Source: Ryuthela nishihirai (lineage: Eukaryota > Arthropoda > Arachnida > Araneae > Heptathelidae). Taken from it: a stretch of 64,000 bases of DNA. The notes beneath the pieces were generated by a model. That model saw nothing but the letters and a program-made list of their open reading frames with translations, did not search any database and was not told the DNA's origin. Position numbers and translations under genes: made by a program. The DNA is taken from contig JAWZYU010000019.1 of assembly GCA_038380435.1 (NCBI GenBank), positions 34,621,801 to 34,685,800 on the forward strand, in the 5' to 3' direction. Shown here piece after piece: positions 11,081-21,874 of this stretch (positions are counted from its first letter, which is position 1; each line of letters begins with the position of its first letter).

Positions 11081-11640
11081 GTAGAAATTATTCAGAAAAA
11101 GAACATTGATTAAAAGAGTACTCATACCAAAGAAAGTGTATAAGAGGAAGAATAGTAGAGGAAAATATACGAATTGGAAGAAGAGAGCATCAAAAAATCA
11201 TAATAAGAGAACATACATTGTAAGAGGAGAGATACAAACAAAGTGCAAATGAGGCGAGGTGAGTCTAACGAGGCACTTCTCATTGTCTTTGGACTTTCTT
11301 AACTTCCTTTCAGAATCCATAATTTATAGGCCTGTTTCCACCTCCCCGATCCATTTACGTGTCATGGTCTGAATTATATGTCTGCTGTGGCCGAAACAGC
11401 GTCATACCTGCTTTCAAGCACTTCCACTCAAAAAATACTCACCATAGTTGTTAAACGATTTCAGTTCTTCACTCTTCAAGCTTTGAAAGTTTATCATCAT
11501 TATTCATAGCCTTAAACTTGAATATAGGTCACGAAAAGAATCAATCCCCCTTCATCGATTCAAAATAAATTTCATGTGAAGAGGGAGGTTTCCTAATTGT
11601 TTATAAGAGGTCCCGTACCTCCAAGTCATTCTAATATTTA
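11081..11640. other. Minisatellite remnant and spacer
   Basis: The first 160 bp repeat the purine-rich motifs of the 9770-10395 array (gaagagagca, tacgaattggaag). The rest, to 11640, shows nothing recognisable. Confidence 0.4.
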
Positions 11641-11850
11641 TACTTTATCTCTGAACGCTATCTTTTCAGACACAATGAGCTGAATAGACGAGTCAAAAGG
11701 ATCTCATGGTTTAATACAAAGACGAAGACCCACTCGGCAAGTCTAGGTTATCGCCTCACACAACCAGCCAACAAGATTTTGTTCTCTTTCACATGGGACT
11801 AAGTCTTAACTTCCAATTCGATGGACGAACGGTGTTATGCTGACTTTACA
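11640..11850 (-). mobile_element. Very old SINE-A remnant
   Basis: tactttatctctgaacgc, cagacacaatgagctgaat and a later cttccaattcgatggacga follow the order of SINE-A blocks, but with heavy divergence and deletions. Confidence 0.4.
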
Positions 11851-12300
11851 ATTTAGCCCATTCGGAAGCAGAAAAGCAACACCTCTCTTGAAGATAGCGC
11901 TAACGATCCATTTTATTATTTTGCAAACTTAAAAATCGTATGCTTTGGACGCTACTCTGATTGACCAGGCATGTCGGACAAATAGCTTTTCGTTTCGAGA
12001 CGAGATCGTTAGTTCAATCTCATTTGGCGAACAAGGAGTATTCGTTTTCAAGGAGGAATAAGTTTTTTATAATTTTTCAATTAAACTTTAGCATTAAAAA
12101 TTCAAATAATGGAATATTCGGGGAATGCGAATCGCAATATTTCGTTTAGCGTATATCCAAACCAAAAATAATTTTTTATTCATCTCTTTTAAAAAAACAA
12201 TTCGAATGTCTGTTGACGAACAAACCAAATAAGACAATACCTCGTTTTTTTTATTTTTTTTGAAAGCGAGCTATATTTTTTTAAATTGATCTCATCACAA
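11851..12300. other. Spacer, no gene seen
   Basis: AT-rich, no supported feature. Confidence 0.35.
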
Positions 12301-12304
12301 ATAT

Positions 12305-12420
12305 AGTAAGAAAATAAAACTTGCTCTCGGTGGCATTGCGATTGCACTGGTCCGGGTTCGAGTCCGGGTATGGCATGGTCGTTTGTTCTGTCATGTATGT
12401 TGTGATTGTCCCTCAATTAA
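12305..12420 (+). mobile_element. tRNA-like SINE fragment, probably SINE-B-related
   Basis: A strong B-box-like sequence (ccgggttcgagtccgggt) is followed by atggcatggtcg, matching the order in SINE-B heads (ttcgagcc...aaggcatggatg). The upstream A box is degenerate and no SINE-B 3' end follows. Confidence 0.4.
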
Positions 12421-12900
12421 AAATCGTTCACTAATCCCCATGTCAAAAATATTTATGTTATCACATTGGGGCATAAAGCAAATTTTAGCTATTTAAATCC
12501 CAGCAAAGAAAATGAAAGAAAAAAAAGATAAATCTTTCTCTGAGAAGACAAAGATTTTTAAAACGCTTCTACAAGCTACGAGAGATTGAATTAAAAGAAG
12601 ATGTGTTTTTTCCAAGAAAGTAAATTGAGAGTGAGGAAGTTCATTGTTTCAGAAATAATAAAAGATTAAAAAAATGACTAAATTTTAAATACTGAATATA
12701 CTGGTTGAACGCCGAAGTGGTAGGAGGGGTAGTTGTTTAGATATTTCCAGAAGACTATTGTACAGAAAAACCTCCGAGGAATAAATCAGGATTTTTCTGT
12801 CCCTTGTAAAAAATGCTCAAAAAGATTGATGTGAAATAAAAATTTTCCCCATTAAGGAAACGGTTGTAAATGTTTATCATATTAGAACCTTAAAGAAATT
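12421..12900. other. AT-rich spacer, no gene seen
   Basis: No supported feature. Confidence 0.35.
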
Positions 12901-12901
12901 T

Positions 12902-13076
12902 ATCCTCTTGGCTACTGATCAAAGGAACCTGGATTCTATGGATGTTCGACATTGATGTTTGCGTTGCTTTTCTGTTGAGGACCTGCCATCCTCATTGCCT
13001 TCTACTATGGCGTATAAACTGACAGGCTCATGTCAGACCACTGTGGCAAGCAGCTGCTTGAGAGGGTATTTACTTC
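12902..13076 (+). mobile_element. SINE-B, old, nearly complete
   Basis: cttggctactgatcaaag, atggatgttcgac, gaggacctgccatcct, tactatggcgtataaactg, gtggcaagcagctgcttg, then gagagggtattta. The head A box is lost. Confidence 0.85.
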
Positions 13077-13109
13077 TTACAACATTAATTCAGACACAGT
13101 TACTTTAAA

Positions 13110-13490
13110 AAAAAAAGCATTTTATGAAAAATGTAACTGGAAATAATTTAAAGACAATCAAATACGTTTCAGTCTCGATTTTCAACAATATTTGTTCAGA
13201 GTTTAGAAAATTATGGAAATTGAAATATTTAACAATAAAAATGCCAGTTTTAATAGTAGCTCTGAAAGGTTAATAAAAATAACTTAAAACGAAAACTTTA
13301 CTAAGACTGATAAGAGTATTTTTGACAGTTCGTGTAATAATTATGTTACGTTTCCCCAATTTTGACAGATTTTTCGACGAACTACCTTCCAAAACGTTTC
13401 AGCTTTCCTAACTCTTTAAATATCGAACGCATATTGTTAGAAATCGAAATGTAAATTAGAGTCATATTTTCTCATAAGAAGCTTATTTAA
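13110..13490. mobile_element. Long-inverted-repeat MITE, old copy
   Basis: The left part (about 13120-13235; tctcgattttcaacaatat, ttatggaaattgaaa) is an imperfect reverse complement of the right part (about 13385-13480; ctttcctaactctttaaata, attgttagaaatcga). The same terminal sequences occur in the elements at 16.76-17.12 kb and 55.86-56.47 kb. No coding capacity. Confidence 0.6.
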
Positions 13491-13973
13491 CAAGTTACTG
13501 AATTCTGTATCTGATGACTACTGACATAACATGAAACTGCCCCTAAAAAAATTGGACGATGAATGTATGCATATTGCATTACCTGAATGAAGAAATAATT
13601 CTTTTAAACAATAAATACATAGAATGGAGATGCAAGCATACATTGTACTCTTCAACAAATTACTAATGCAGGAATGGAATTCTATCTTTTCATTTAGTCG
13701 TCTCCTAAATTATTTCGTTGTTCCGAGAGGGTTCCTGGAACCGTCGCCTGCTTATTTTTGGCAATGTTAACAATTGAGTTTAATTTCTAAAAATCTTGTT
13801 AGATTGCAAAATACAGTCAAAATGCACAACTGTGTTCAAAAAGAGTCTGTTATCCAATGTCTTGTAAGAAATTTGAAAAAATGATTTTTCTTTCCCTGGA
13901 TGATATACTGTACCTTTCATTTTTACATCGAGTCAAGTGAGCCAAGCGTTGTATAAAACTGGTTTTAGCTCCT

Positions 13974-14130
13974 TTGAGAAGAGAATTTCACCGTTTGTCC
14001 TTGACCTCCAAGTTGCCTCCAAATCACAACAGTCAGGTGGATGCCTTCTCACATGTTGTGAAGGATTTTCGGAGGGAGAAGATGCTTGCGGATGTTGGTC
14101 ACGTCCGAGTCATATACCCGACGCTTAGCA
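13974..14130 (+). other. Possible exon or gene relic, unidentified
   Basis: A GC-richer island inside AT-rich DNA with an open frame whose composition (acidic, basic and aromatic residues well mixed; ...FSHVVKDFRREKMLAD...) looks coding. A CAG (acaacagtcag) precedes part of it and could be a splice acceptor. I see no convincing donor. I cannot assign a family; it may be chance. Confidence 0.2.
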
Positions 14131-14262
14131 CTCACCACTGCCTTGCAAACTGTCCACTTGTTTTTTCTCCACTCTCTCTCTCAAGAGGAATTTTCAACAG
14201 CTTTTTATTTTGGTTTGAGTCAATTTTAAATTATTCACATGTTTCGGAATAATTTCATCTTC

Positions 14263-14600
14263 CTTCCCAGGTTCGAGTCCCAGCTGGGTCAGCGTTGAGA
14301 TTTATCTCCGCAAAATTCCCCGCCCTGCCCACGGTCAGTAGGGGACACCGATGGGCTTGGAAAGGCCGCCGTCCGTCGGATGGGACGTTAAGCCGTGGCC
14401 CCGTGTGCGGGAGAGCCATACCCTGTGCACGTTAAAGAACACGCTGGATGGCCTTGACGGGAGGCTACCATCTGTCTCCCAACAGCTGTTCCAGTGGGTC
14501 CCCTCCCCCAACCTTCTCTGAGCCTTCGGGGTCCATGTGACCTGGCCATTTAGCCCATGGTGTGCAAAAAAGTGCCGCTCAGAGGTAAAACAACCCAACC
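14263..14600 (+). mobile_element. SINE-A, young, truncated inside the tRNA-like head
   Basis: Starts in the B-box region (cttcccaggttcgagtccc), so the A box is missing, and continues unbroken to gtaaaacaacccaacc. 13-bp TSDs taatttcatcttc at 14250-14262 and 14601-14613 bracket it exactly. It is one of the least diverged copies. Confidence 0.95.
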
Positions 14601-14613
14601 TAATTTCATCTTC

Positions 14614-14858
14614 AGTGAAGAAAAGTATGGATAGCTTAAATCGATATGGATGAATGTAGATCGACTTGTATCAAAAATATTTGATCTTTTTTAAATATCT
14701 TTCTTATTTAGTCCGTTTTGAAAAAAAAAACGAGCTATTGTCAGTCTGTAAATATTAATTTTCATTATGATTCATAATGACAGATATTCGTCATCGTTAG
14801 AAGTAGCTAAATTTCAACAACGGACCATTTTTATTACAGAGTATTGCAAACATGTATC
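14614..14858. other. AT-rich spacer
   Basis: No feature recognised. Confidence 0.35.
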
Positions 14859-14955
14859 TTTCCTGCACACAGGGCCACGGTTTAATGTTCCATCCGACAA
14901 ACGGTGCCTTTCTAATATGATCGGACTCTCCTTTTTTCAGTGAACGGCAAGTAGA
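14859..14955 (-). mobile_element. SINE-A fragment
   Basis: Only the middle block survives: cctgcacacagggccacgg, catccgacaaacgg, then a degenerate accgatg/tgaccg region. Confidence 0.6.
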
Positions 14956-15368
14956 GGTTAGTGGACAAAATTGAAATGCAGACTCTGTCCTGGAGACATC
15001 AGAATTAATAAAAATGATGAAAGTTTCAAGCTTAGGGAGTAGAGTGTTGTGGTTAAGGTGTTTTGACATCAGCGGTTCGAAGACGGAGGGGGGGGGGGGG
15101 TAAAAAGCTCAACTTATTTTGTTTAAAGAGATTTATAAAAGAAGAATTCTTCCTGTATGCGAATAGATACCGATAAAATATTACGATTCATGTGTTCCGA
15201 ATTCTCTCATTGATTTCGTTTTCTACTCTTAGAGGGTGCTAAAACTGGTAAATAATAAAATCTGTCTCAAAATGTGTAATCTGTCTAAATAGCAAAATCT
15301 GTCTCAAACGTGTAATCTGTCTAAATGGCAAAATCTGTCAAAGAGGAGAGTTTTCTTCTTTGTAAAGG

Positions 15369-15626
15369 GTTGGATTGGGTTCTTTTATCTTTGAGCTGCA
15401 CTTTTTTGCACACAATGAGCAAAATGGCCAGGTCACGAGGACTCCGAGGGCTCAGAGAAGGTTGGGGGGAGAAGATCCACTGGATAGCTGTTAAGAGACA
15501 GATGGTAGCCATTAAAAAATATATGACCAAGGCCATCCAACGTGTTCTTTAACGTGCACAAGTTATGGTTCTTCCACACGGAGCCATTGCTTAACGCCCC
15601 ATCCGACAGACAACGGTCTTTCCAAC
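15369..15626 (-). mobile_element. SINE-A, head-truncated, diverged
   Basis: ttggattgggttctttta through catccgacagacaacgg. It contains a 20-bp AT insertion (around 15511). Immediately beyond it, ggtttttcgcggtttttcgc is a short direct duplication (15627-15670). Confidence 0.85.
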
Positions 15627-15670
15627 GGTTTTTCGCGGTTTTTCGCGGTCTTTCCAACGGTTTTTCGCGA

Positions 15671-16227
15671 CGAATATCAAATTTATAAGGAAGAATATCA
15701 AAGGATATCAAGTAAGTATAAGGAAGAATATCAAATTTACTGACTGGATCTTCCAGTTAAAAACCAATTCGACATTTTTGTGTTGGACAGAAATACATAT
15801 TTCTCAATTATAAAAAAAAGAAAGAATATACTCCCCTATAAAAAAAAAATTTGAGATAACCTAGAAGCTCAATTGGGATTGTCCTGGTTCCTCATACAAC
15901 ATATGAACACTCATACGACTGTTGGCTTAGGAGTCATGGAACCTTACCACGAGACCACGTGTGACCAATGGTTAGTTCATTATTTAAAACCTGTTTCTGT
16001 TAAATTCCTCAGATATCACAGCGAAATTTCTAAACCATAGTCTTTGCGAGTCAATATTTAGAGAGAGATGTGATTCAATAATGTTGAAAGTAACGACTCT
16101 TTTACATATAAGTCTTCAGAAGTTCAAACTTCACATTCACTACATTGCCCTACCAAAATATTAAAGAATTTCTATTGCATGTGAGTGGGTACCTAATTTC
16201 GATGCTGTATAATGTCTAAAATAGCAT
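15671..16227. other. AT-rich spacer, no gene seen
   Basis: A short direct repeat (aaggaagaatatcaaa) occurs near 15688 and 15719. Nothing else recognised. Confidence 0.35.
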
Positions 16228-16231
16228 TTAA

Positions 16232-16752
16232 CCCTTTCACGACTAAGGGAAACATTTTTCCCATTTTAAAATTGGTGATTGTCGTATTTAATTATAACCT
16301 TATCTGCATTTTTTATACAGAATGTCAAAATAGAACGTGTGCCGAACGCAATTACGTACACGGAAACGTTTAGAAAACAAAAACAGAACTGTCAGGACGC
16401 ATAATATATGTACTATGTGCAATGTCCATCTTTGCCTCACTACCAAAAGAAATTGCTTCGCAGAATATCGTAATTAGCACATAATTTTGTATAGTAATTT
16501 TATTTCATAATTTTATATTATTTTAGTTAACATTTTGTTCTAAAATATAATAAAAGACATTGCATATAAGTTTAACTATAATTTGTGTTACCTTTATAGT
16601 CCATTGGGAAAAATATTTCCATAAAATTCCAAAAAAACTACACATTGTTATGTATTTTTCTTATGATATTTATTTATTTTACGTCTAAACAAACTAAAAT
16701 AAACAGTTACATACTAATATTTACTCTTAGAAACCTTATGGTCTTGAAAGGG
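16232..16752. mobile_element. piggyBac-like MITE
   Basis: 521 bp bounded by TTAA on both sides (16228-16231 and 16753-16756), with inverted termini ccctttcacgac... and ...gtcttgaaaggg. TTAA TSDs with CCC..GGG ends are the hallmark of piggyBac-type elements. The interior is AT-rich, with no transposase and no long ORF, so it is non-autonomous. gggaaacatttttccca near the left end is itself nearly palindromic. Confidence 0.75.
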
Positions 16753-16756
16753 TTAA

Positions 16757-17122
16757 TGGGGAAATGTGACTGAAGATAAATTAAAGATCACAATGAAATC
16801 TATTTAATTTTCGATTTTCAACAATTCGTTCAGTGTTTAAAGAGTTATGGAAGCTTGATTATTTAAAAATAAATTTTCTCGTTTTACAAAAATCATTCGT
16901 AATCGTCTAAAATAAAATAATTTTTCATACATTCTGAAATGTATATTTATTTTATTAAATTGTTTCGAACAATATTTATTTAGGTTTTAATTCATTTCTG
17001 AGATAAATTCCTATGACTGTTGTGAAATATTCTAGCTTCCATGCTGAACCAATTTCGTTGAAAATCGAAAATTAAATTGATTTATTATTTTTAATTTAAC
17101 TTCAGTCACTTTTTCATTAAAT
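16757..17122. mobile_element. Long-inverted-repeat MITE, second copy
   Basis: The left arm (about 16763-16860; gtgactgaagataaatt, ttttcgattttcaac, gttatggaagcttga) matches the reverse complement of the right arm (about 17020-17112; tagcttccatgctgaacc, gttgaaaatcgaaaattaaa, acttcagtcac). It shares arm sequence with the 13.1 and 55.9 kb elements and adjoins the piggyBac-like element. Confidence 0.65.
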
Positions 17123-17382
17123 GCAAATTTTAGAAGTTATAGAGCCTCGAAGTTTGATTCCCATTGACCTATGGAAATTCGACAAGTCTCTAACATTGTG
17201 AGAGAATGAAAATTTAATTAAACAGTGGAAATTCTCTAATATTTTGATAGGGTGGTGTATATTCCCAATATGTGACCATTTGCGTTTACCTAACTCGTAA
17301 AGAGATTAGATCAGAGAACAGATTGTCACTAAGTGTCAGAAAATGAAAAAAACTTTGATATCTTTTTATCATTTGGAAACAG

Positions 17383-17467
17383 ATGGCCACATCATCCTAC
17401 GTTCGCGACCTACACGAAGTTAGGCGGAATATGAAGGCCACGGCCCCGTGGGAAGTGTTTGTTGTAG
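17383..17467 (+). CDS. Candidate exon, product unknown
   Basis: An open 85-base segment begins with ATG directly after a possible acceptor (...atttggaaacag) and ends at a consensus donor, gtag|gtgagt (GT at 17468-17469). The 28 residues start MATSSYVRDLHEV and end WEVFVV. The segment is clearly GC-richer than its surroundings and codon use looks protein-like. I cannot identify the family. If real, it would be a first coding or internal exon of phase 1, with the remaining exons unseen. The frame continuing to 17709 is probably intron read-through. Confidence 0.35.
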
Positions 17468-17698
17468 GTGAGTCTCTAAGCAGCCCTGCGATGCGCGTTT
17501 ACTTCTCTCTGTGGCTCCTCACTTGTGTCATTAACCGGCCATTCTTGCGAGACCGTCACTTCTCGCGTGACGTCGCACTCTTGTGCCCTACCGTTTCCTG
17601 TCATGCTGCTACTGGTTGTTTGATTTCGCCGGTTGGACAAAAACTGATCTCGTGTTCCAAAGAAGACATCGATAAGCAAATAGAATTTATTTGTTTTC
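17468..17698 (+). other. GC-richer segment downstream of the candidate exon
   Basis: This piece keeps a raised GC content and contains a CRE-like gcgtgacgtcgc near 17566. It could be intron or regulatory DNA of the same unidentified gene, or part of a promoter. Confidence 0.25.
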
Positions 17699-17805
17699 AG
17701 GTTGGATAGGGTTGATTTACCTGTGAGCGGCACTTTTTTTTTTTGCATTTTGAACGCAATGGGACTTAATGGCAAAGGTCATAAAGACTTCAGTCACTTA
17801 GAGAA
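17699..17805 (-). mobile_element. SINE-A tail fragment
   Basis: gttggatagggttgattt, gagcggcac, then cgcaatgggacttaatgg and ggtcataaagac. Only the tail-proximal third remains. Confidence 0.7.
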
Positions 17806-17813
17806 TTTTTTGG

Positions 17814-17972
17814 AATAGGATTGTTGCACTTCTGAGCGGCATTTTTTTGCGCACAGTGGGCTAAATGGCCAGGTTATAAGGTTAAATGGCCAGGTTATAA
17901 GGTTAAATGGCCAGGTTATAAGGTTAAATGGCCCAGTTATAATAATCCCAATGCGAACTCTATCCTGGGGAC
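17814..17972 (-). mobile_element. SINE-A fragment with 21-bp tandem expansion
   Basis: A second tail fragment (aggattgttgcacttctgag) in which ggttaaatggccaggttat is repeated four times (about 17868-17942). This is a local expansion of the normally single aaatggccaggtcac block. Confidence 0.8.
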
Positions 17973-18400
17973 AATAAAGTGTGACTTTGGAGCGCTATTG
18001 ACTGAAACAATTCTACCTCCCCATTTCTTCCCAGTGGAACAATATGCAACAAGACATTTTGCTGTCTCAAGTGAATTGATATATTATTGCTAAAAAATTT
18101 CTTTTTGTCACCCAAGCTTTTCCTTGTTATTGCACCAGTCGAAATTATTTAATTTTTACAACTCGAAAGTTTTTATATACTTTCGATTCATTACAATTTC
18201 GTTTTGAAATGAGAATGAGGCAGGTGCAGTTAATCACTGTATTTATATTAATTTTTTATTAGTAATTAATCGCTTTTAAAAAAATTAATAATTAATAATA
18301 AATTCATAAAAGCTTTTTTTAACAATTTACTAAAAATTATTTTTTAAAAACTTAAAAATATTAAGTTTGATTTTAAAAAAGTTTTTATTGGTGTTTTAAG
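17973..18400. other. AT-rich spacer, no gene seen
   Basis: Runs of A, T and TTAATAATTAA-like sequence. No feature recognised. Confidence 0.35.
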
Positions 18401-18409
18401 CGATATTTG

Positions 18410-18665
18410 AAATGGGGGGGCAAGAATTTAGTTTCAGGATAAGGTCTGAGAATAAGATTTGAGTAAATTTTCCCAATTACTAAATTATTCCACAGAACAG
18501 GTAAAAATGATATGTTGTATGGAATAAGATTTTATAGTTTTTAATCTATTTTTGGTATTGGATATAAATACAACTCTTTTGGATTTCAAAGCAGATAGAC
18601 AAGTTTCAGATTTTGTATAAGACGTGGGGGTCCAGACACCTTGGTACGTACCTAGCACGACGTCT
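18410..18665 (+). repeat. Dispersed repeat, copy 1
   Basis: Same order of blocks as 39560-39790: aatttagtttc, gagaataag.tttgag, aataagattttatag/aataacattttatac, aatctattttt, tagacaagttt. It is likely an old transposon of unknown type. Confidence 0.55.
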
Positions 18666-18962
18666 GGTTTCGCATAGGTGCTGTAACCACTTGAGCTAGA
18701 CAATGATGATTTATTAGATAAGATTATTGGTTATTTGCTGAAGGGTTTACTTTGAAATTATCACACTGCTACTAGGTACGTTTAATTCGACTATATTTAT
18801 AATTCTATAGACTCTTTACTTTCGATCGTCCAACGATGATGGATATTGATGTTGTGAAAAGATATATGGATTTAATTTTTTTGTCTTGTAAATCCATTTG
18901 TCTTATAGATCTGCTTCTTATGCGAACCCTTTATGATTCCCTCTGTAGGTTTTCATGCATCG

Positions 18963-19088
18963 ATCAACTTTATGGTCTTCTTCATTTTCTGTACGGACCA
19001 ACTTTATGTTCTTCTCTATTTTCTGTTTGGGTCAACTTTGTGATCTTCTTTATTTTCTGTATGGGTCAACTTTGTGGTATTTTCTATT
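18963..19088 (+). repeat. Tandem repeat, unit about 36 bp, 3-4 copies
   Basis: Unit tcaactttatggtcttctt plus attttctgtatggg repeats with point differences. The 102-codon frame across it is an artefact of the repeat. Confidence 0.75.
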
Positions 19089-19252
19089 GCAAGTTAAATA
19101 GGAAGTATTATCTTTCGTTGCAAAAGAACTGTCAAAAAAAGTGATGAAAAAATGCCAATTGCATTAGGTCAAGCCTTTATGGGCGAAAAATAAAAAAAAA
19201 TTGGAGGCAATTCAAATGGCCTATGGAAAATTTAAATATTATAAACCGGTTT

Positions 19253-19440
19253 TCGTCCCTGTGTCTGAGTGGTTAGTGCTCTTGGCTGCTGATCAAAGGG
19301 ACCTGGGGTCGAGCCCCAAGTAAGGCATGAATATTTGCATTGTCCTTTCTTCCGAAATCTCGCCTTCTCCATTATTCTCTACGTCGTATTAAACAGGCAG
19401 ACTCCTGTCAAATCTTTGTGGCATGCAGATGCTTGAGGCC
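19253..19440 (+). mobile_element. SINE-B, nearly complete, diverged
   Basis: The head has tgtctgagtggttagtgctc and ggggtcgagccccaag. The body has gcagactcctgtcaaatc and the end is ggcatgcagatgcttgagg. It includes the gcttgagg end shared by the family. Confidence 0.85.
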
Positions 19441-19559
19441 AAATTTATGAAATTTTGTTATTTTAGGCTATTAGAGAAGTAGGGTAAAGGTGAGGATTTT
19501 TTTTCCCTATGTCGCTTCTCAAGCCATCACCAAGTTTCATTTGTTATGTAATAATGATT

Positions 19560-19923
19560 GAGGGACAGGGGTTGCTCAATTGGTAGCGCGACAAGCTCGT
19601 AATCTGTACTTCCCAGACTCGAGTCCCAACGAGGCATCGTTGGGATTTGTCTCACCCTGCTCTCGCTCAGAAAGGGGACATCGATGGGCATTGGAAACGC
19701 CCGTCCGTCTGCTGTGACGTTAAACCGTGTCCCATGTATAGGAGAGCTATACCCTGTGTGCTTTTAAGAACTCGCTATACGACCTTGATATGAGGCTCCC
19801 ATCTGTCTCTTAACAGCTGTCCAGTCCTCGCCTCCAATCTTTTCTGAGCCTATGAGACCCGTGTGACCTGGCCATTTAGCCCATTTTGTGCAAAACTAGT
19901 GCCACTCAGAGGTACAACAACCG
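19560..19923 (+). mobile_element. SINE-A, full length, diverged
   Basis: acaggggttgctcaattggt (A box region), ccagactcgagtcccaac (B box), the body with cgatgggcattggaaa and gctgtccagt, and tail gaggtacaacaacc. No clear TSD. Confidence 0.9.
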
Positions 19924-20690
19924 TCCGAACTGAAGAGATATAGTGCAACAACAGTAGCAAATTAAATGTGTTTTTAAGGGAAAAAGGGAGCGGGGATAAT
20001 TTTTTTCATTTTATGCAATTGTTTTGCAGTTGTTTTTATTTTACATACAACTCGTCACTTGAGACTTCTGGTCTGAATAAACAAAATGAAACAATCTGCT
20101 TGAGAATTCCACAAACGATAAGCTAATAGAAAGAGAACAGTAGAGAAAAAAATCTTGTTTCAAATATTTTATCGCTTTAAACTTTTCAACTTTTTAAAAA
20201 GCCTATTATGTTTTTACACATTCGCTCGGGCCAAAATTCCAATTTGTCGGACAAGGGACAGGTTTTTAACGGAAACGAAAAAGTAAAACATGAACTAATT
20301 TTGTTACGTTAAATATATTAAACGCCTCCATAAATTCCTTTGAACATCTCTGGAGCAACTCTAATTCTTCCTGTTCGGTGAAAAGGTTAAAATTACTGTC
20401 TCTCTATCTCTCTAATCGCTAGTTTAGTATTCAGTGCCGCAAACCTGAACCAGTTATATATTATGTCAAAAAAAACTACTGTTCAGGTTTTTTTAACCAA
20501 TAAACAAAAATGTTGACATTTCAACCTTCAGGGCAATTTTCTTCTAAACAATGGGGAAACTCTAATCACTACAAATTATGTGTTTCGCAGTGAAGTAGGC
20601 TATACCACAACAACTGCTGAACGCGGAGAACATTCGGGTCATCTACGAATATTTGCATCAGTATGCTACAAATGTGTGACCACGTAACCA
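19924..20690. other. AT-rich spacer, no gene seen
   Basis: No supported coding, RNA or repeat feature. Confidence 0.35.
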
Positions 20691-20699
20691 ACACTAGTC

Positions 20700-21011
20700 A
20701 GTGATTAATTACTGCCTAACCCCCGCATATAGGTGGCGACCCCATATTGCAACACGAGAGTTGGTGCTAGGATTGCAGAAAAACAGCCTTGTTTGGGAGA
20801 CGACAGAGCATCACCTTGGTCTCCTACGTCCTTGCATCCATACAAGGTGGCCTGTACGCTCCAAGGCTGCGGACCCCGCTGCTGGGCGTGGCCCTTATGC
20901 GGCAGCCCACATTGCGGCATGGGCCCGCACGCGCCGGGTGACAAGGACGTCACCACGTGCCGGTTGTTCGGGTTGACGCCAGCGTTCCTCACAGAGGCGT
21001 TGGTGGAATGA
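20700..21011. promoter_or_regulatory. GC-rich island, possible promoter or first exon
   Basis: About 310 bp with many CpG and GC-rich words (ggcatgggcccgcacgcgcc, gacaaggacgtcaccacgtg) in otherwise AT-rich DNA. Open frames exist on both strands but none shows a known domain. ataggtggcgacc at 20729-20741 resembles the core of the arthropod CTCF site. The island could be a CpG-type promoter, an exon or a conserved regulatory element. Confidence 0.3.
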
Positions 21012-21580
21012 AGATAATGCACCGACAGTCGTGCTTATTGCATCTGCTTCAAAGATCGTAATTTACATCAAGTGAATTGCAGTGGATTTGGATATAATCC
21101 AATTTTCGTCCATTGCCGAACGATTAATGAGATTAATTTTGAATAATCAGGTAAATAGGGCAAGACGTAACGGCTATTGGGTAAATAGAGTATGCTTTAT
21201 CGAACAGTTTCGATGAAAAAAATGAAGTGGTAAAAGTTGTGATAATCTGTTTGCATTAAGGGATCAGTGCTGGATCTATTTCCCAAGGGTAATAAATAGG
21301 GTATATTTTTATCAAGTGAACTGCTGAATTTTTAGGGTAGGTCCAATTATCATATTAGGTATAATCATGAAATAAAAACTTAAAACGTAGAGGGTGAATT
21401 TAAAAAATCTTTGATTATATTTATTAATTGGTAAATTTATATCTATAATAAATATTCTCTGGAATTTACAGATATATATTGATATAAATAGATATATATT
21501 GTCCTGCAATGTTTATAGAGCATGTATTGTTCTCTACTTCCAGTTTTTTTTGCTCATAATCAAAATTTATTTTTAAACTT
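21012..21580. other. AT-rich spacer, no gene seen
   Basis: Contains gatatatattgatataaata-type low complexity near 21470-21500. Nothing else recognised. Confidence 0.35.
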
Positions 21581-21581
21581 T

Positions 21582-21772
21582 TACATGGCCGAGTGGTTAG
21601 CACGCTTGGCTACTAATCTAAGGGACCGGGTTCGAGCGCCGGGTAAGGCATAGATGTATGTGTCATTTTTCTGCTGAGGTCCTGCCACCTCTCAGATCTT
21701 CTACTTTGGCATATAAACTGACAGGCTCCTGTCACACTTCTATGGCAAGCAGCTGCTTGAGGGGATTTTTTT
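21582..21772 (+). mobile_element. SINE-B, full length
   Basis: Head atggccgagtggttagcacg, B-box-like gggttcgagcgccg, then aaggcatagatgtatgtg, gaggtcctgccacc, ataaactgacaggctcc, ggcaagcagctgcttgagg and a T-rich end. Confidence 0.92.
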
Positions 21773-21874
21773 TATTTATTCTAAATTTGCTTAACTATGT
21801 TTTTCTTCTGAAACATCCAACTTTTGTTACTTATATTATATTATAGATTGATTAATCGATATTCTGCAATATTC

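Noticed and set aside
14335..14598. A recurrent 87-codon ORF (MGCFTSERHFFAHHG...) at many sites, looking like a gene family
   Set aside because: It is the antisense strand of SINE-A. It is open only in the youngest, near-identical copies and is broken in diverged ones, as expected without selection.
18836..19144. 102-codon hydrophobic ORF resembling a membrane protein
   Set aside because: It arises from a 36-bp tandem repeat rich in T and C. There is no conserved motif.
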